This document shows positions 1 to 6,804 of a stretch of DNA of 35,835 nucleotides, piece by piece; position 1 is the stretch's first letter; the number at the start of each line of letters is the position of its first letter. The stretch covers positions 1 through 35,835 of the forward strand of contig JAJPKS010000192.1 in assembly GCA_021323605.1 (NCBI GenBank), written 5' to 3'. The translations under genes were made by a program, and so were the position numbers. The DNA comes from Bacillota bacterium. Its GTDB lineage: Bacteria; Chloroflexota; Dormibacteria; Dormibacterales; Dormibacteraceae. A model generated the notes under the pieces. That model made no database searches. It was not told the DNA's origin and saw nothing but the letters and a program-made list of their open reading frames with translations.

Positions 1-296
1 GAGGGTGAGGGTGAGGGTGAGGGCGAGGGGCTCGGCGAAGGCGAGGGGGTGGGAGATGGGCTCGGAGCGGCGGTGACCGTCGGCGATGGCGACGGGGTCG
101 CGGTGCCCGGCGAGGGTGAGGGCGAGGGGCTCGGCGGAGCGGACGGTGAGATCGACGGGACCGCGCTCGGGCTCGGGTCGGGCGTGGGGGCCAGGAGGGA
201 GGAGGCGGCCACGGCCGTGGTCGAGAGGCACACCAGCACCACCGCTCCCACCAACGCCGCGGCACCCCTCCCCGCGCAGCCACGTCCACTCCTCAT
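1..296 (-). CDS. Secreted Pro/Ser/Thr-rich protein, N-terminal part (runs off left edge)
   Basis: Read on the minus strand from ATG at 296, 98 codons are open to the window edge. The first 32 residues are a classical Sec signal peptide: Arg-rich start (MRSGRGCAGR), a hydrophobic core rich in Ala/Val/Leu, and an Ala-containing exit near VAAS. The rest is almost pure Pro-Ser with some Thr (PSPSPS repeats), like the flexible wall-spanning linkers of exported actinobacterial proteins. The functional domain lies outside the window, so no activity can be assigned. A strong Shine-Dalgarno (GGGGAGGGAG) ends 3 nt before the ATG, which fixes the start. It diverges from the DUF6230 cassette and shares its control region. 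Confidence 0.7.
   Translation of the reverse strand, partial: MRSGRGCAGRGAAALVGAVVLVCLSTTAVAASSLLAPTPDPSPSAVPSISPSAPPSPSPSPSPGTATPSPSPTVTAAPSPSPTPSPSPSPSPSPSPSP
3..30 (+). repeat. GGGTGA tandem repeat with G-quadruplex potential
   Basis: Five G-tracts of three or more (3-5, 9-11, 15-17, 21-23, 27-30) are separated by exactly three bases (TGA or CGA). This matches the canonical intramolecular G-quadruplex pattern. It is the template strand of the repetitive Pro-Ser codons in the minus-strand secreted-protein gene, so the repeat also encodes part of the PSPS linker. Confidence 0.6.
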
Positions 297-347
297 GACT
301 CTCTCCCTCCCCTGCGAACGCCGGTTCTCGAATTACGACTCAGGTTC

Positions 348-365
348 TGGTACCTGGTCGTACCA
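348..365. promoter_or_regulatory. Operator-like palindrome TGGTAC-N6-GTACCA
   Basis: A perfect 6-bp inverted repeat, TGGTAC at 348-353 and GTACCA at 360-365, with a 6-nt spacer. It sits 52 bp upstream of the minus-strand secreted-protein start. A second palindrome with the same core and spacing lies at 521-536, which argues for a common dimeric repressor. No regulator gene is present in the window. Confidence 0.5.
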
Positions 366-512
366 ATGTGCCGAGATGGTAGCCGAAGGGGGCGGTCGAA
401 AGCGAGCCGTCTCGGCTCACCACCACCGGTTCCAGCCCTCGTCCCGCCCCCGCGAGTCCCCCTCCTGCCCTCGACCGGGACCCCTCAGACCGGCCTCGTC
501 CGAAGCCGCCTA

Positions 513-541
513 TTGACTTCGGTACGCACAGGTACCAAACT
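513..541 (+). promoter_or_regulatory. Promoter with embedded operator GGTAC-N6-GTACC
   Basis: TTGACT (513-518) is a good -35. A 17-nt spacer follows, then a weak -10 CAAACT (536-541). The perfect inverted repeat GGTAC (521-525) / GTACC (532-536) occupies almost the whole spacer, the classic place for a repressor to exclude RNA polymerase. It points toward the DUF6230-DUF6114-signal peptidase cassette, with a leader of roughly 185 nt. No convincing gene lies in 297-734. Confidence 0.45.
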
Positions 542-734
542 TCCCGACTGCAAGGCCCTCGGGGCCAGCGGGGAGCCATCGGCTCGCCGTGGAACGTTGG
601 ACGTAGGGGAGACTCAGGGGTGAGACAACGGTTCAGCGTGGTCGCTGCTGGCGCCGGCAGCGCGCCCTTCGGCCCGACCGATGGCCCTCGGGAGATCCCC
701 GCACCCCGAGGCGAACTCACCGGGAGGTGCATCC

Positions 735-1391
735 ATGGCTGAAACCCAGGACAGCGTTCCCGCTGGTCGAACCCGCTGGCGCCGAGTCGCCGCCGTGCTC
801 GCCCCCGCCTACCTGACCCTGGCGGCGCTGGTCGTCCTCGCCTGGTCGGGGGTGCTCGCCGTCTCCTTCGCCATCTCGGGCACGGCGTTCACGGTCACCG
901 CGGACAACCTGACCAGCACCGGAACGGACGGCAACGGGCTGGGCTTCTACCAGCTGGGCGTCGTCGACTTCAAGGGCGACGGCACCCCGGTGCCCCAGGT
1001 GGAGTCGATCATCCCCAGCGCCAGCCTGACCAACCTCTGCCAGTCCGTGTCCGTGGGCCCGCTCACGTTGCGGATCACGGCCGGTGACGCCGGCACGCCG
1101 GTGACGGCCAGCAACCTGGTGGTGGACGCCACCTCGCTGAGCGCGGGCAGCGCCCAGTTCTCGAACATCAACATCGGCCAGGACATGGGCCAGTTCTCCA
1201 ACCCGGCCCTGACCGCGCCCACCGGACGTGGCTCGGGGCCGAACGTGAACACCGGCCCCGTGCCGGCCGGGACCTTCGGGCAGACGGCGACCGCGGTGAC
1301 CATCAACAGCCTGCGGCAGGTGGCCAACGGGACCTCGGCCAGCTCGTTCACGCTCCCGCACCTGAACCTCGGCTTCGGGTCGGCGTGCTGA
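735..1391 (+). CDS. DUF6230 family exported or membrane-anchored protein
   Basis: 218 residues. A charged N terminus (AGRTRWRR) precedes one long hydrophobic segment (about residues 18-48) that ends near SFAISGTAF, so the protein is either cleaved or membrane anchored. The remainder is a soluble, Gly/Thr/Ser/Asn-rich, beta-type domain with two Cys (in NLCQS and the C-terminal GSAC) that could form a disulfide outside the cell. The arrangement and the DUF6114 partner downstream match the DUF6230 family, sometimes annotated 'cholesterol esterase' without good support. Start chosen at ATG 735 because GGGAGGTG lies 6 nt upstream; an in-frame ATG at 681 lacks a ribosome site. Function unknown; a surface or envelope role is inferred. 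Confidence 0.8.
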   Translation: MAETQDSVPAGRTRWRRVAAVLAPAYLTLAALVVLAWSGVLAVSFAISGTAFTVTADNLTSTGTDGNGLGFYQLGVVDFKGDGTPVPQVESIIPSASLTNLCQSVSVGPLTLRITAGDAGTPVTASNLVVDATSLSAGSAQFSNINIGQDMGQFSNPALTAPTGRGSGPNVNTGPVPAGTFGQTATAVTINSLRQVANGTSASSFTLPHLNLGFGSAC

Positions 1392-1431
1392 CGGACTGCC
1401 TGGCCTCCGAGCCAGCCCCCGCCGCGGAGGC

Positions 1432-1914
1432 GTGGTCACGGAGGACGGTGGGAGGGCGCCCGGCGGCGCTCTCCCCCGGCGTCGCCGGATGAGGACCGGC
1501 CTCGGGCTCGTGGGTCGGTCGGGGGCACCGGGCGGCTACCGCGAGTCGTGGCTGCGGCGGATGCGCGCCCGCTTTCGCGGCTGGCGCCGAACGCGCCCCT
1601 TCTGGGGTGGCCTCTGGTGCCTGATCGGAGGGTGCCTGATCGCCTTCGGGCCGGCCACGGCGATCAGGGTGATCCTGATCGCCGGCACCACCGTCTGGCT
1701 GGGCATCGTGGTCGGAGTGATCGTCGCGGTGATGGGGCTCTTCCTGTGGTTCACGCCCCACCTCCGCCAGATCGCCGGCATCCTGGCGGTCGTGTTCTCG
1801 ATGGTCTCGCTTTTGACCTCGGACTACGGCGGCTTCCTGATCGGGCTGATCCTGGGCACCGTGGGCGGAGCGCTGGGGTTCGCCTGGACGCCGGTGCAGC
1901 GGCCGGCGAGGTAG
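1432..1914 (+). CDS. DUF6114 family integral membrane protein
   Basis: About 160 residues if GTG 1432 is used. A basic N-terminal stretch (RMRARFRGWRRTRPF) is followed by four hydrophobic segments, beginning with a FWGGLWCLIGGCLIAFGP-type helix, with short loops. This is the layout of DUF6114 proteins, which are typically encoded next to DUF6230 proteins in actinobacteria. It lies 40 nt after the DUF6230 gene and 3 nt before the signal peptidase, so one transcript is likely. The start is uncertain: GGAGG ends 1 nt before GTG 1432, which is too close, and ATG 1489 has no clear ribosome site. No enzymatic motif is visible. A membrane partner of the DUF6230 protein is inferred from synteny. Confidence 0.75.
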   Translation: MVTEDGGRAPGGALPRRRRMRTGLGLVGRSGAPGGYRESWLRRMRARFRGWRRTRPFWGGLWCLIGGCLIAFGPATAIRVILIAGTTVWLGIVVGVIVAVMGLFLWFTPHLRQIAGILAVVFSMVSLLTSDYGGFLIGLILGTVGGALGFAWTPVQRPAR

Positions 1915-1917
1915 CCG

Positions 1918-2538
1918 GTGCGTCGCGCTGCCAGGCTGGTTCGAGACGCCGGCCTCGTCCTCGCCTCGCTGGTCGCCCTGGCGGCGCTGGCGCTGGCGCT
2001 CCTGACGGTTCGGGTGGACGGTCTCAGCATGTCCCCCACCCTCCACGACGGGGACGCGCTGATCGCCGATCGGTTCCTGCTCCCCTGGCAGTCGCCGCAC
2101 CGCGGCGATCTCGTGATCCTGCTGCAGCCCAACGGGGTGGCCGCGGTCAAGCGGGTCATCGGCCTGCCCGGGGACACGATCGAGATCGAGGATCGGCCCC
2201 CGTGGCCCGGCGCTCCCCCGTCCCACCCCACGATCTCGATCAAGCCCGGTGGCCGGGGGCCGTGGCGCAGGTTGGTGGAGCCGTACCTCGAGCCGGGATG
2301 GGTGCGGCTGGGGTCCTGCTGCGACGCTCAGGGCCGGGCGGTGAGCGGCGAGCCCCGGCCTCTGAGCCTCCCCCCGGGCCGGTACTTCGTGCTGGGAGAC
2401 AACCGCAACGCCTCGCTGGACTCACGGGAGTTCGGGCTCGTGCCCCGTTCCCGCATCGTCGGCCTCGTCCTGGCCCGGTACTGGCCCCTCGACCGGGCCG
2501 GCGTCCTGGCCGCCCGGCCCCGGCTGGCCGCGGCGTGA
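1918..2538 (+). CDS. lepB: Type I signal peptidase (S26 family)
   Basis: 206 residues. One N-terminal transmembrane segment (about residues 10-31) is followed at once by the catalytic box GLSMSPTL, with nucleophile Ser37. The general-base Lys78 is in VKRVIGLPGD, and the C-terminal box GDNRNASLDSREFG closes the fold. All S26A catalytic motifs are intact. It cleaves signal peptides at the outer face of the membrane. The gene begins (GTG) 3 nt after the DUF6114 stop, so it is probably co-expressed with the DUF6230/DUF6114 pair, whose exported member is a natural substrate. The domain between Lys78 and the GDNRN box carries Cys-Cys (GSCCDAQ). A hairpin lies directly after the stop. Confidence 0.92.
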   Translation: MRRAARLVRDAGLVLASLVALAALALALLTVRVDGLSMSPTLHDGDALIADRFLLPWQSPHRGDLVILLQPNGVAAVKRVIGLPGDTIEIEDRPPWPGAPPSHPTISIKPGGRGPWRRLVEPYLEPGWVRLGSCCDAQGRAVSGEPRPLSLPPGRYFVLGDNRNASLDSREFGLVPRSRIVGLVLARYWPLDRAGVLAARPRLAAA

Positions 2539-2543
2539 GGGCT

Positions 2544-2582
2544 GGTCGGGTCACGCCGCCGCCGGCCTGTGGTCACCCGACC
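2544..2582. terminator. Hairpin between convergent genes
   Basis: GGTCGGGT (2544-2551) pairs perfectly with ACCCGACC (2575-2582), with a GC-rich loop that can fold further. It lies between the signal peptidase stop and the convergent gene end at 2588. No U-tract is present. Confidence 0.45.
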
Positions 2583-2587
2583 GCGGC

Positions 2588-2956
2588 TCAGAGACCCTGG
2601 CTTCCCAGTCGTTCGGAGATCCGCCGGGTCATGGCGGCGAGCTGGTCCAGCTCGACCAGCAGGTCGAGCGATGGCCGCGGCCGACGCACCACCTGAGCCA
2701 TCGCCGGCCAGGGCCGGGCCGTCGCCAGCCAGTAAAGCTGGACGGTTTGCTCCAGCTCCTCCGCCACCGCCTGGAGCGTGGTCGACAACCGATCTCGGTC
2801 AGTGTCGAGCACCAGGCCGTGGATCGTCCGCAGCGGCCTGGCCAGGCCCAGACACAGGGCGAACGTCAGATCCTGGAGGTCCCAATCGGACGGTTCGATC
2901 TGGCCGGGCGCCTCATCGACCTCCAGCTCCAGTGCCACCCGGTGTGTCGCGCGCAT
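2588..2956 (-). CDS. Conserved-looking protein of unknown function
   Basis: 122 residues from ATG 2956. The sequence is Leu-rich and largely helical, with no signal peptide or transmembrane segment. It has an acidic first third (VDEAPGQIEPSDWDLQ) and a basic tail (VVRRPRPSLDL...AAMTRRISERL). I do not recognise the family. Real-gene support comes from balanced composition and its convergent position with a hairpin between. The start is uncertain: a GGAGGG lies 13 nt upstream of ATG 2956, while an in-frame GTG at 3040 would add 28 low-complexity residues and has no ribosome site. Confidence 0.5.
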   Translation of the reverse strand: MRATHRVALELEVDEAPGQIEPSDWDLQDLTFALCLGLARPLRTIHGLVLDTDRDRLSTTLQAVAEELEQTVQLYWLATARPWPAMAQVVRRPRPSLDLLVELDQLAAMTRRISERLGSQGL

Positions 2957-3495
2957 CGGCGTCTCTGTACCCTCCGAAGCGAAGCCGGCAGCCTGTTCGC
3001 CGCCCGGGTCGTCGCCCGGGCTGGTCCGAGCCTCTCCCACCGGGCAATCGCCCCGTCACGACGTCGAATCCGCCCCACCCATCGGGATCGAGGCTCGTCC
3101 CGTGCGCATAAGTGTAGTTCTTGGGATGTCGAAGCGAAATAGCTATGTTCGTTTCATGCCGATGCTTCCAAGCGGACTGGAGGGGCCGGGGCCAGGCCCG
3201 GCCGGGATGCCGCAGCGGAGCCGGGACCTCGCCTGAGGCGGGCCCCGCTGCCGGCGCTGGACAGGCCGACGCCTCAGCGGGTAGCCTGCAGGAGTTCCGG
3301 GGCGGCCTTCCTGGATACGCCAGCGAGACGGGGGGTAGACGCTGCCGACGTGGCGGAGGCCGTCCCGGTTACATCATCGTACCCCTAATTTGCCCACCGG
3401 GGATGACTGGACTCGGGAGCCAGTCGCGTCGATCGATGATGAGTGGCCTGGACGCCGCCACCTCCGGCCCGGCGGAGAGGGCATCCTTATAGCGC
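2957..3495. other. Gene-poor stretch with an AT-richer island
   Basis: No convincing long gene. The section 3105-3160 is distinctly AT-richer than its surroundings and holds the near-palindrome CGAAATAGCTATGTTCG (3135-3151). A 36-codon ORF (3126-3236, starting MSKRNSYVRF) starts here, but its C-terminal half is low-complexity Gly/Pro. The remainder up to the carboxypeptidase start is GC-rich with local self-complementarity, but it matches no riboswitch class I know. Confidence 0.4.
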
Positions 3496-4704
3496 GTGAG
3501 ATCCTCGCCCCGCACGGCGGTCCTGGCCGGGGCCGCGGTCCTGGTGGCCGCCCTGCTGGCCTGGAACGCCCTCCGACCCATCGAGATCGCCCCCGTCCAG
3601 GTGATCGCCTCCTCCTTCAGCGAGGGGACGTCACCCGACGTCCCCTGGCCCGACCAGGGTCAGGCAGCGGTGGGTGCGGCGGTCGGCGGACAGGGTTCCG
3701 GCGTGCTCGCCGCCAGCCCCAACCCCACCCCCCAGCCCACGGGTAGCGTCGCCAAGGTGATGACGGCCCTGGTCGTGCTCGAGGAGAAGCCGTTGCAGGT
3801 GGGGGAGCAGGGGCCCACCATCCGGGTCACGGAGGAGGACGTTCAGGACTACCGCCAGATGCTCGCCCAGGAGCAGTCGGTGGTGCCGGTGGTCGCCGGG
3901 GAGGCGCTCACCGAGTACCAGGCCCTGCAGGGCCTCCTGCTGCCGTCGGCGAACAACTTCGCCCTGATGCTGGCGCGCTGGGCCTCGGGGTCGCTCCAGC
4001 AGCATCTGGATCGCATGACCGCCGAGGCGCGCCGGCTGGGCATGATGCAGACCACCTTCGCCGACGCCAGCGGCTTCTCGCCCGAGACCCGGAGTACCCC
4101 GTCCGACCTGATCCGGCTCGGAGAGGCGGCGATGCAGAACCCCGTCATCGCTCGGATCGTCGCCCAGCCCCAGGCGGTGCTGCCGGTGGCGGGCGTGGTC
4201 TACAACGTGAACGCGGTCCTGGGGCAGGACGGGATCGTCGGGATCAAGACGGGCAACACGCCCGAGGCGGGAGGCTGCTACCTGTTCGCGGCCACCGACC
4301 GACTCGACGACGGCCGTGAGATCCTGCTCTTCGGCGCCGTACAGGGCATGGAGACGCTGAGGGACGCCTTCGTCGCCGCGGAGGCGCTCCTGCGGGTCAT
4401 GCGGCTGACGCTGGAGATCCGTCACATCGTGCACCGCTACCAGGTCGTCGGTCACTACCAGGCGCCGTGGGGGGCCAGCACCGACCTCGTCGTCACCAGA
4501 GACGTGGACCTGGCCCTGTGGCCGGGGGCCGACGTCAGCGTCACCCTGCACGCCCGGCCCATCTCGCCTCCGGTGCCGCGCGGGGCGACGGTCGGGAGCC
4601 TCCACCTCACGGTCGGTGGCTCCTCGTACGACATCCCGGTGGTGACGGTGCGGGCGGTGCCCGGCCCCGGCATCCCGGCCCGGCTCGTCCGCACCTCGTG
4701 GTGA
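3496..4704 (+). CDS. D-alanyl-D-alanine carboxypeptidase family protein (peptidase S11)
   Basis: 402 residues. A short hydrophobic N-terminal segment (residues 8-24) serves as signal anchor. All three penicillin-binding motifs are present: SVAK (Ser84, Lys87), SAN (151-153) and KTG (251-253). The spacing is that of DacA-type S11 enzymes, which trim the terminal D-Ala of peptidoglycan stem peptides outside the membrane. The last ~130 residues form a beta-rich domain like the C-terminal domain of PBP5 relatives. GTG 3496 is the first start of the open frame; the only purine-rich box (GGAGAGG, 3474-3480) is 15 nt away, which is long. The HAD gene follows closely. Confidence 0.88.
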   Translation: MRSSPRTAVLAGAAVLVAALLAWNALRPIEIAPVQVIASSFSEGTSPDVPWPDQGQAAVGAAVGGQGSGVLAASPNPTPQPTGSVAKVMTALVVLEEKPLQVGEQGPTIRVTEEDVQDYRQMLAQEQSVVPVVAGEALTEYQALQGLLLPSANNFALMLARWASGSLQQHLDRMTAEARRLGMMQTTFADASGFSPETRSTPSDLIRLGEAAMQNPVIARIVAQPQAVLPVAGVVYNVNAVLGQDGIVGIKTGNTPEAGGCYLFAATDRLDDGREILLFGAVQGMETLRDAFVAAEALLRVMRLTLEIRHIVHRYQVVGHYQAPWGASTDLVVTRDVDLALWPGADVSVTLHARPISPPVPRGATVGSLHLTVGGSSYDIPVVTVRAVPGPGIPARLVRTSW

Positions 4705-4745
4705 GCCCCACCCCGAGGGCGGGCCGCGGGCGGCGGGATGACCTC

Positions 4746-5411
4746 GTGATCCGGGCCCTGGTCTTCGACTTCGACGGCCTGATCCTCGACACCGAGGTGC
4801 CCGTCTACCGGGCCTGGGCCGAGATCTACGAGGACTTCGGGCAGCGGCTGGAGCTGGAGCTGTGGCAGGGCGTCATCGGTCGGGGGCCCGGCTATTTCGA
4901 CCCCCTGGCCGCGCTCGAACGCCGCCTGGGCTGCGTACTCGACCGGGAGGCCATCCAGGCGCGGCGCCGGCGGCGGGAGCTGGAGCTGGTGGAGCGCCTG
5001 ACGGTGCAGCCGGGCGTGCGGGAGTGGCGTGCCGAGGCCATGTCGATGGGGGTGCGGCTGGGGGTGGCCTCGAGCTCCTCACGGGCCTGGGTCACCGGAC
5101 ACCTCCGGCGCCTGGGACTGGACGAGTGGGACTGCATCCGCTGTCGCGACGATGTGGCCCGCACCAAACCGGCCCCGGACGTCTACCTGTCGGTGCTCGA
5201 GTGCCTCGGCTCGAGCCCCGGGCAGGCCCTGGCGGTCGAGGACTCGGAGCCGGGGGTGGCGGCGGCGAAGGCCGCCGGCATGCACTGCGTCGCCGTGCCC
5301 AGCGCCATGACCGCCGGTCACGACCTCCGGCGGGCGGACCTGGTCCTGCGTTCGCTCGCCGAGCGATCCTTCGCCGAGGTCGCCGCGGAGATCGCCGGGA
5401 TCTCGGGCTGA
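4746..5411 (+). CDS. HAD-superfamily hydrolase (beta-phosphoglucomutase-like)
   Basis: 221 residues. HAD motif I is DFDGLILDTE with nucleophile Asp8 and acid Asp10. A helical cap follows (about 17-80). Motif II is the Ser in GVASSSS, motif III the Lys in RTKPAPDVYL, and motif IV the acidic pair in VEDSEPGV. This is the subclass I cap arrangement of beta-phosphoglucomutase and sugar-phosphate phosphatases. The substrate cannot be read from the sequence. Start GTG 4746 is chosen because family members begin one or two residues before the first beta strand. GTG 4701, overlapping the upstream stop (GTGA), is an alternative that would add 15 residues and couple translation to the carboxypeptidase. 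Confidence 0.85.
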   Translation: MIRALVFDFDGLILDTEVPVYRAWAEIYEDFGQRLELELWQGVIGRGPGYFDPLAALERRLGCVLDREAIQARRRRRELELVERLTVQPGVREWRAEAMSMGVRLGVASSSSRAWVTGHLRRLGLDEWDCIRCRDDVARTKPAPDVYLSVLECLGSSPGQALAVEDSEPGVAAAKAAGMHCVAVPSAMTAGHDLRRADLVLRSLAERSFAEVAAEIAGISG

Positions 5412-5420
5412 GCCCCTGCG

Positions 5421-5435
5421 CCCGGCCCCGCCGGG
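5421..5435. terminator. Short hairpin between convergent genes
   Basis: CCCGGC (5421-5426) and GCCGGG (5430-5435) form a 6-bp stem with a 3-nt loop, exactly between the HAD stop and the TenA-like stop. Confidence 0.35.
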
Positions 5436-6086
5436 TCAGCGGCGGAGGTGGTCGAAGAGCGTGTCCCAGTACAGCAGCTCATAGCCCTGGAGCAGGCGCG
5501 CCGCTCTGGCGATCCGACGCTCGGGCACCCCCTGCTCCAGCCCGCTCGCCACCACCTCCAGGGCCCGCTCTTCGAAGTCGCGATCGGGCTCGGCGAAGAG
5601 GTCGAAGAAACGCACCTCCGCCTCCGTTAGCCCGTAGCCACGCTTCAGCGCCGTGGCCATCCGGGCGCAGCTCTCGCCCCAGGTGGCGAAGTTCACCAGG
5701 TACGCGCCCGCCACCTCGGCCGCGGAGGCGTGGCTGGCCAGCCAGGCCATGTAGGCGGCGTAGGCGTGGGCTCCGGGCAAGGGCTCGTAGGCCTCCAGGT
5801 CCTCCCCCGTCATCCCCAGCGCGGAGGCGAAGTGCGGCAATGCCTCCCACGCCGCCCGCTCTCCGTCCAGGACGTGGAGGAAGAGCCCGTCGCCGAAGCG
5901 AGCCACGAGGCGGGCGACGCTGCGCAGGTCGCTGGCGATGATCGCGTGCTGCTCTCCGGCGAAGGGGCGGAGCCGGGCCAGGTCGATCCCCGCCTCGACG
6001 GTTCGGAGGTAGGGGTGGTCGACGAGCCGGTCGTGCTCGGGGGTGAGCTCCTCTCGGATGCGTTCGATCAACGCGTGGGCCGCCAT
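5436..6086 (-). CDS. TenA/THI-4-like protein (heme-oxygenase-like fold)
   Basis: 216 residues, almost wholly helical. It follows the TenA/PqqC-type pattern: N-terminal IREELTPEHDRLVDHPYL, a central HAIIASDLRSVARLV helix, a YAAYMAWLASHAS segment with aromatic residues, GESCARMATAL, and a C-terminal FFDLFAEPDRDFEERALEVV helix. TenA enzymes degrade or salvage thiamine intermediates, but many relatives act on other small molecules, so the substrate is open. Start at ATG 6086 is supported by a -10-like TATGCT ending 7 nt upstream, the spacing used by other leaderless genes here. In-frame ATG 6098 and GTG 6104 are alternatives. It is divergent from the adenosyltransferase gene. Confidence 0.7.
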   Translation of the reverse strand: MAAHALIERIREELTPEHDRLVDHPYLRTVEAGIDLARLRPFAGEQHAIIASDLRSVARLVARFGDGLFLHVLDGERAAWEALPHFASALGMTGEDLEAYEPLPGAHAYAAYMAWLASHASAAEVAGAYLVNFATWGESCARMATALKRGYGLTEAEVRFFDLFAEPDRDFEERALEVVASGLEQGVPERRIARAARLLQGYELLYWDTLFDHLRR

Positions 6087-6093
6087 CGGCCTC

Positions 6094-6099
6094 AGCATA
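6094..6099 (-). promoter_or_regulatory. Leaderless -10 box TATGCT
   Basis: Minus-strand TATGCT ends 7 nt before the ATG at 6086, so transcription would begin at or next to the start codon. No -35 match. Confidence 0.45.
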
Positions 6100-6130
6100 G
6101 TCACGGTCGAGGTGCATGGGCGGACGCGAG

Positions 6131-6136
6131 TAGAGT
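6131..6136 (+). promoter_or_regulatory. Leaderless -10 box TAGAGT
   Basis: TAGAGT is followed by 6 nt and the GTG at 6143. There is no Shine-Dalgarno between, consistent with a leaderless transcript. Confidence 0.5.
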
Positions 6137-6142
6137 GATCCC

Positions 6143-6727
6143 GTGGCCGGGCGCAGGAAGGCGATGCACGAGCTGGCGGGAAGCGGCGACGACGGCTCCA
6201 CCGGTCTCCTGGGTGGCGGACGCGCGTCCAAGGACGATCTCCGGATCGAGGCCTACGGCACGGTGGATGAGGCGTCCAGCGCGCTCGGACTGGCCCGCTC
6301 GCTCAGCTCCAGCCCGGAGGTGCGGGAGATCGTGGAGGGTCTCCAGCGGGGCCTCTATCGGCTGGGCGCGGAGCTGGCCACCAACCCCGCCCGGGCGGGG
6401 AGGTTCGTGACCACGTCGGCGAGGGACGTGGCCGAGCTGGAGCGCATCACGGCCCGGCTGGAGGCGGAGGTCACCATGCCCGACGAGTTCATCCTGCCCG
6501 GTGCCACCCCCGCCTCTGGCGCCCTGGACCTGGCCCGGGCAATCGTTCGCCGGGCCGAGCGCCGCTGTGTCACCCTGGTCCGCGAGGGCGGCCTGGGCAA
6601 CCTCGAGGTACGACGCTACCTGAACCGCCTGAGCCTGCTCCTCTTCGTGCTGGCACGGTACGAGGAGGACCGGAGCGGCCGGCGGGCGAAGCCGGCCCGG
6701 GAGGCGACGAGCCCGGGGGACGGCTGA
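6143..6727 (+). CDS. pduO: Cob(I)alamin adenosyltransferase, PduO type
   Basis: 194 residues. It transfers the adenosyl group of ATP to cob(I)alamin to make adenosylcobalamin. The N-terminal ATP-binding motif GDDGSTGLLGG (residues 15-25) is followed by EAYGTVDEASSALGLA. The C-terminal helix carries the Arg-rich signature AIVRRAERRC, and LGNLEVRRYLNRLSLLLF closes the five-helix bundle. Length fits the family. Start is GTG 6143, placed 6 nt after a -10-like TAGAGT, so the message is probably leaderless. The last ~20 residues are a charged low-complexity tail. A likely client such as methylmalonyl-CoA mutase or ribonucleotide reductase is not in the window. Confidence 0.9.
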   Translation: MAGRRKAMHELAGSGDDGSTGLLGGGRASKDDLRIEAYGTVDEASSALGLARSLSSSPEVREIVEGLQRGLYRLGAELATNPARAGRFVTTSARDVAELERITARLEAEVTMPDEFILPGATPASGALDLARAIVRRAERRCVTLVREGGLGNLEVRRYLNRLSLLLFVLARYEEDRSGRRAKPAREATSPGDG

Positions 6728-6785
6728 GACGGGCGTCCCGAGCCGCCGGGACGCCTGCCGGACGTCGTCTCGGACCGGAGGGGCC

Positions 6786-6791
6786 TAGACT
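6786..6791 (+). promoter_or_regulatory. -10-like box TAGACT
   Basis: Identical to the TAGACT box before 21817, but here 13 nt from the ATG at 6805, so a short leader of about 6 nt is expected rather than a strictly leaderless message. Confidence 0.35.
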
Positions 6792-6804
6792 TGACCGCAG
6801 CCTG

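Noticed and set aside
3060-3071. 12-mer CGACGTCGAATC shared with 23439-23450
   Set aside because: Probably chance in a GC-rich 36-kb window; the flanks do not align beyond a few bases and the two contexts are unrelated.
3135-3151. CGAAATAGCTATGTTCG as an SOS (LexA) box
   Set aside because: The arms CGAA and TTCG are 17 nt overall, not the 14-nt CGAAC-N4-GTTCG of LexA boxes, and no SOS gene follows.
3126-3236. 36-codon ORF starting MSKRNSYVRF
   Set aside because: A weak GTAGTT box lies 6 nt upstream, but the C-terminal half is Gly/Pro low complexity and nothing supports translation; left within the gene-poor stretch.
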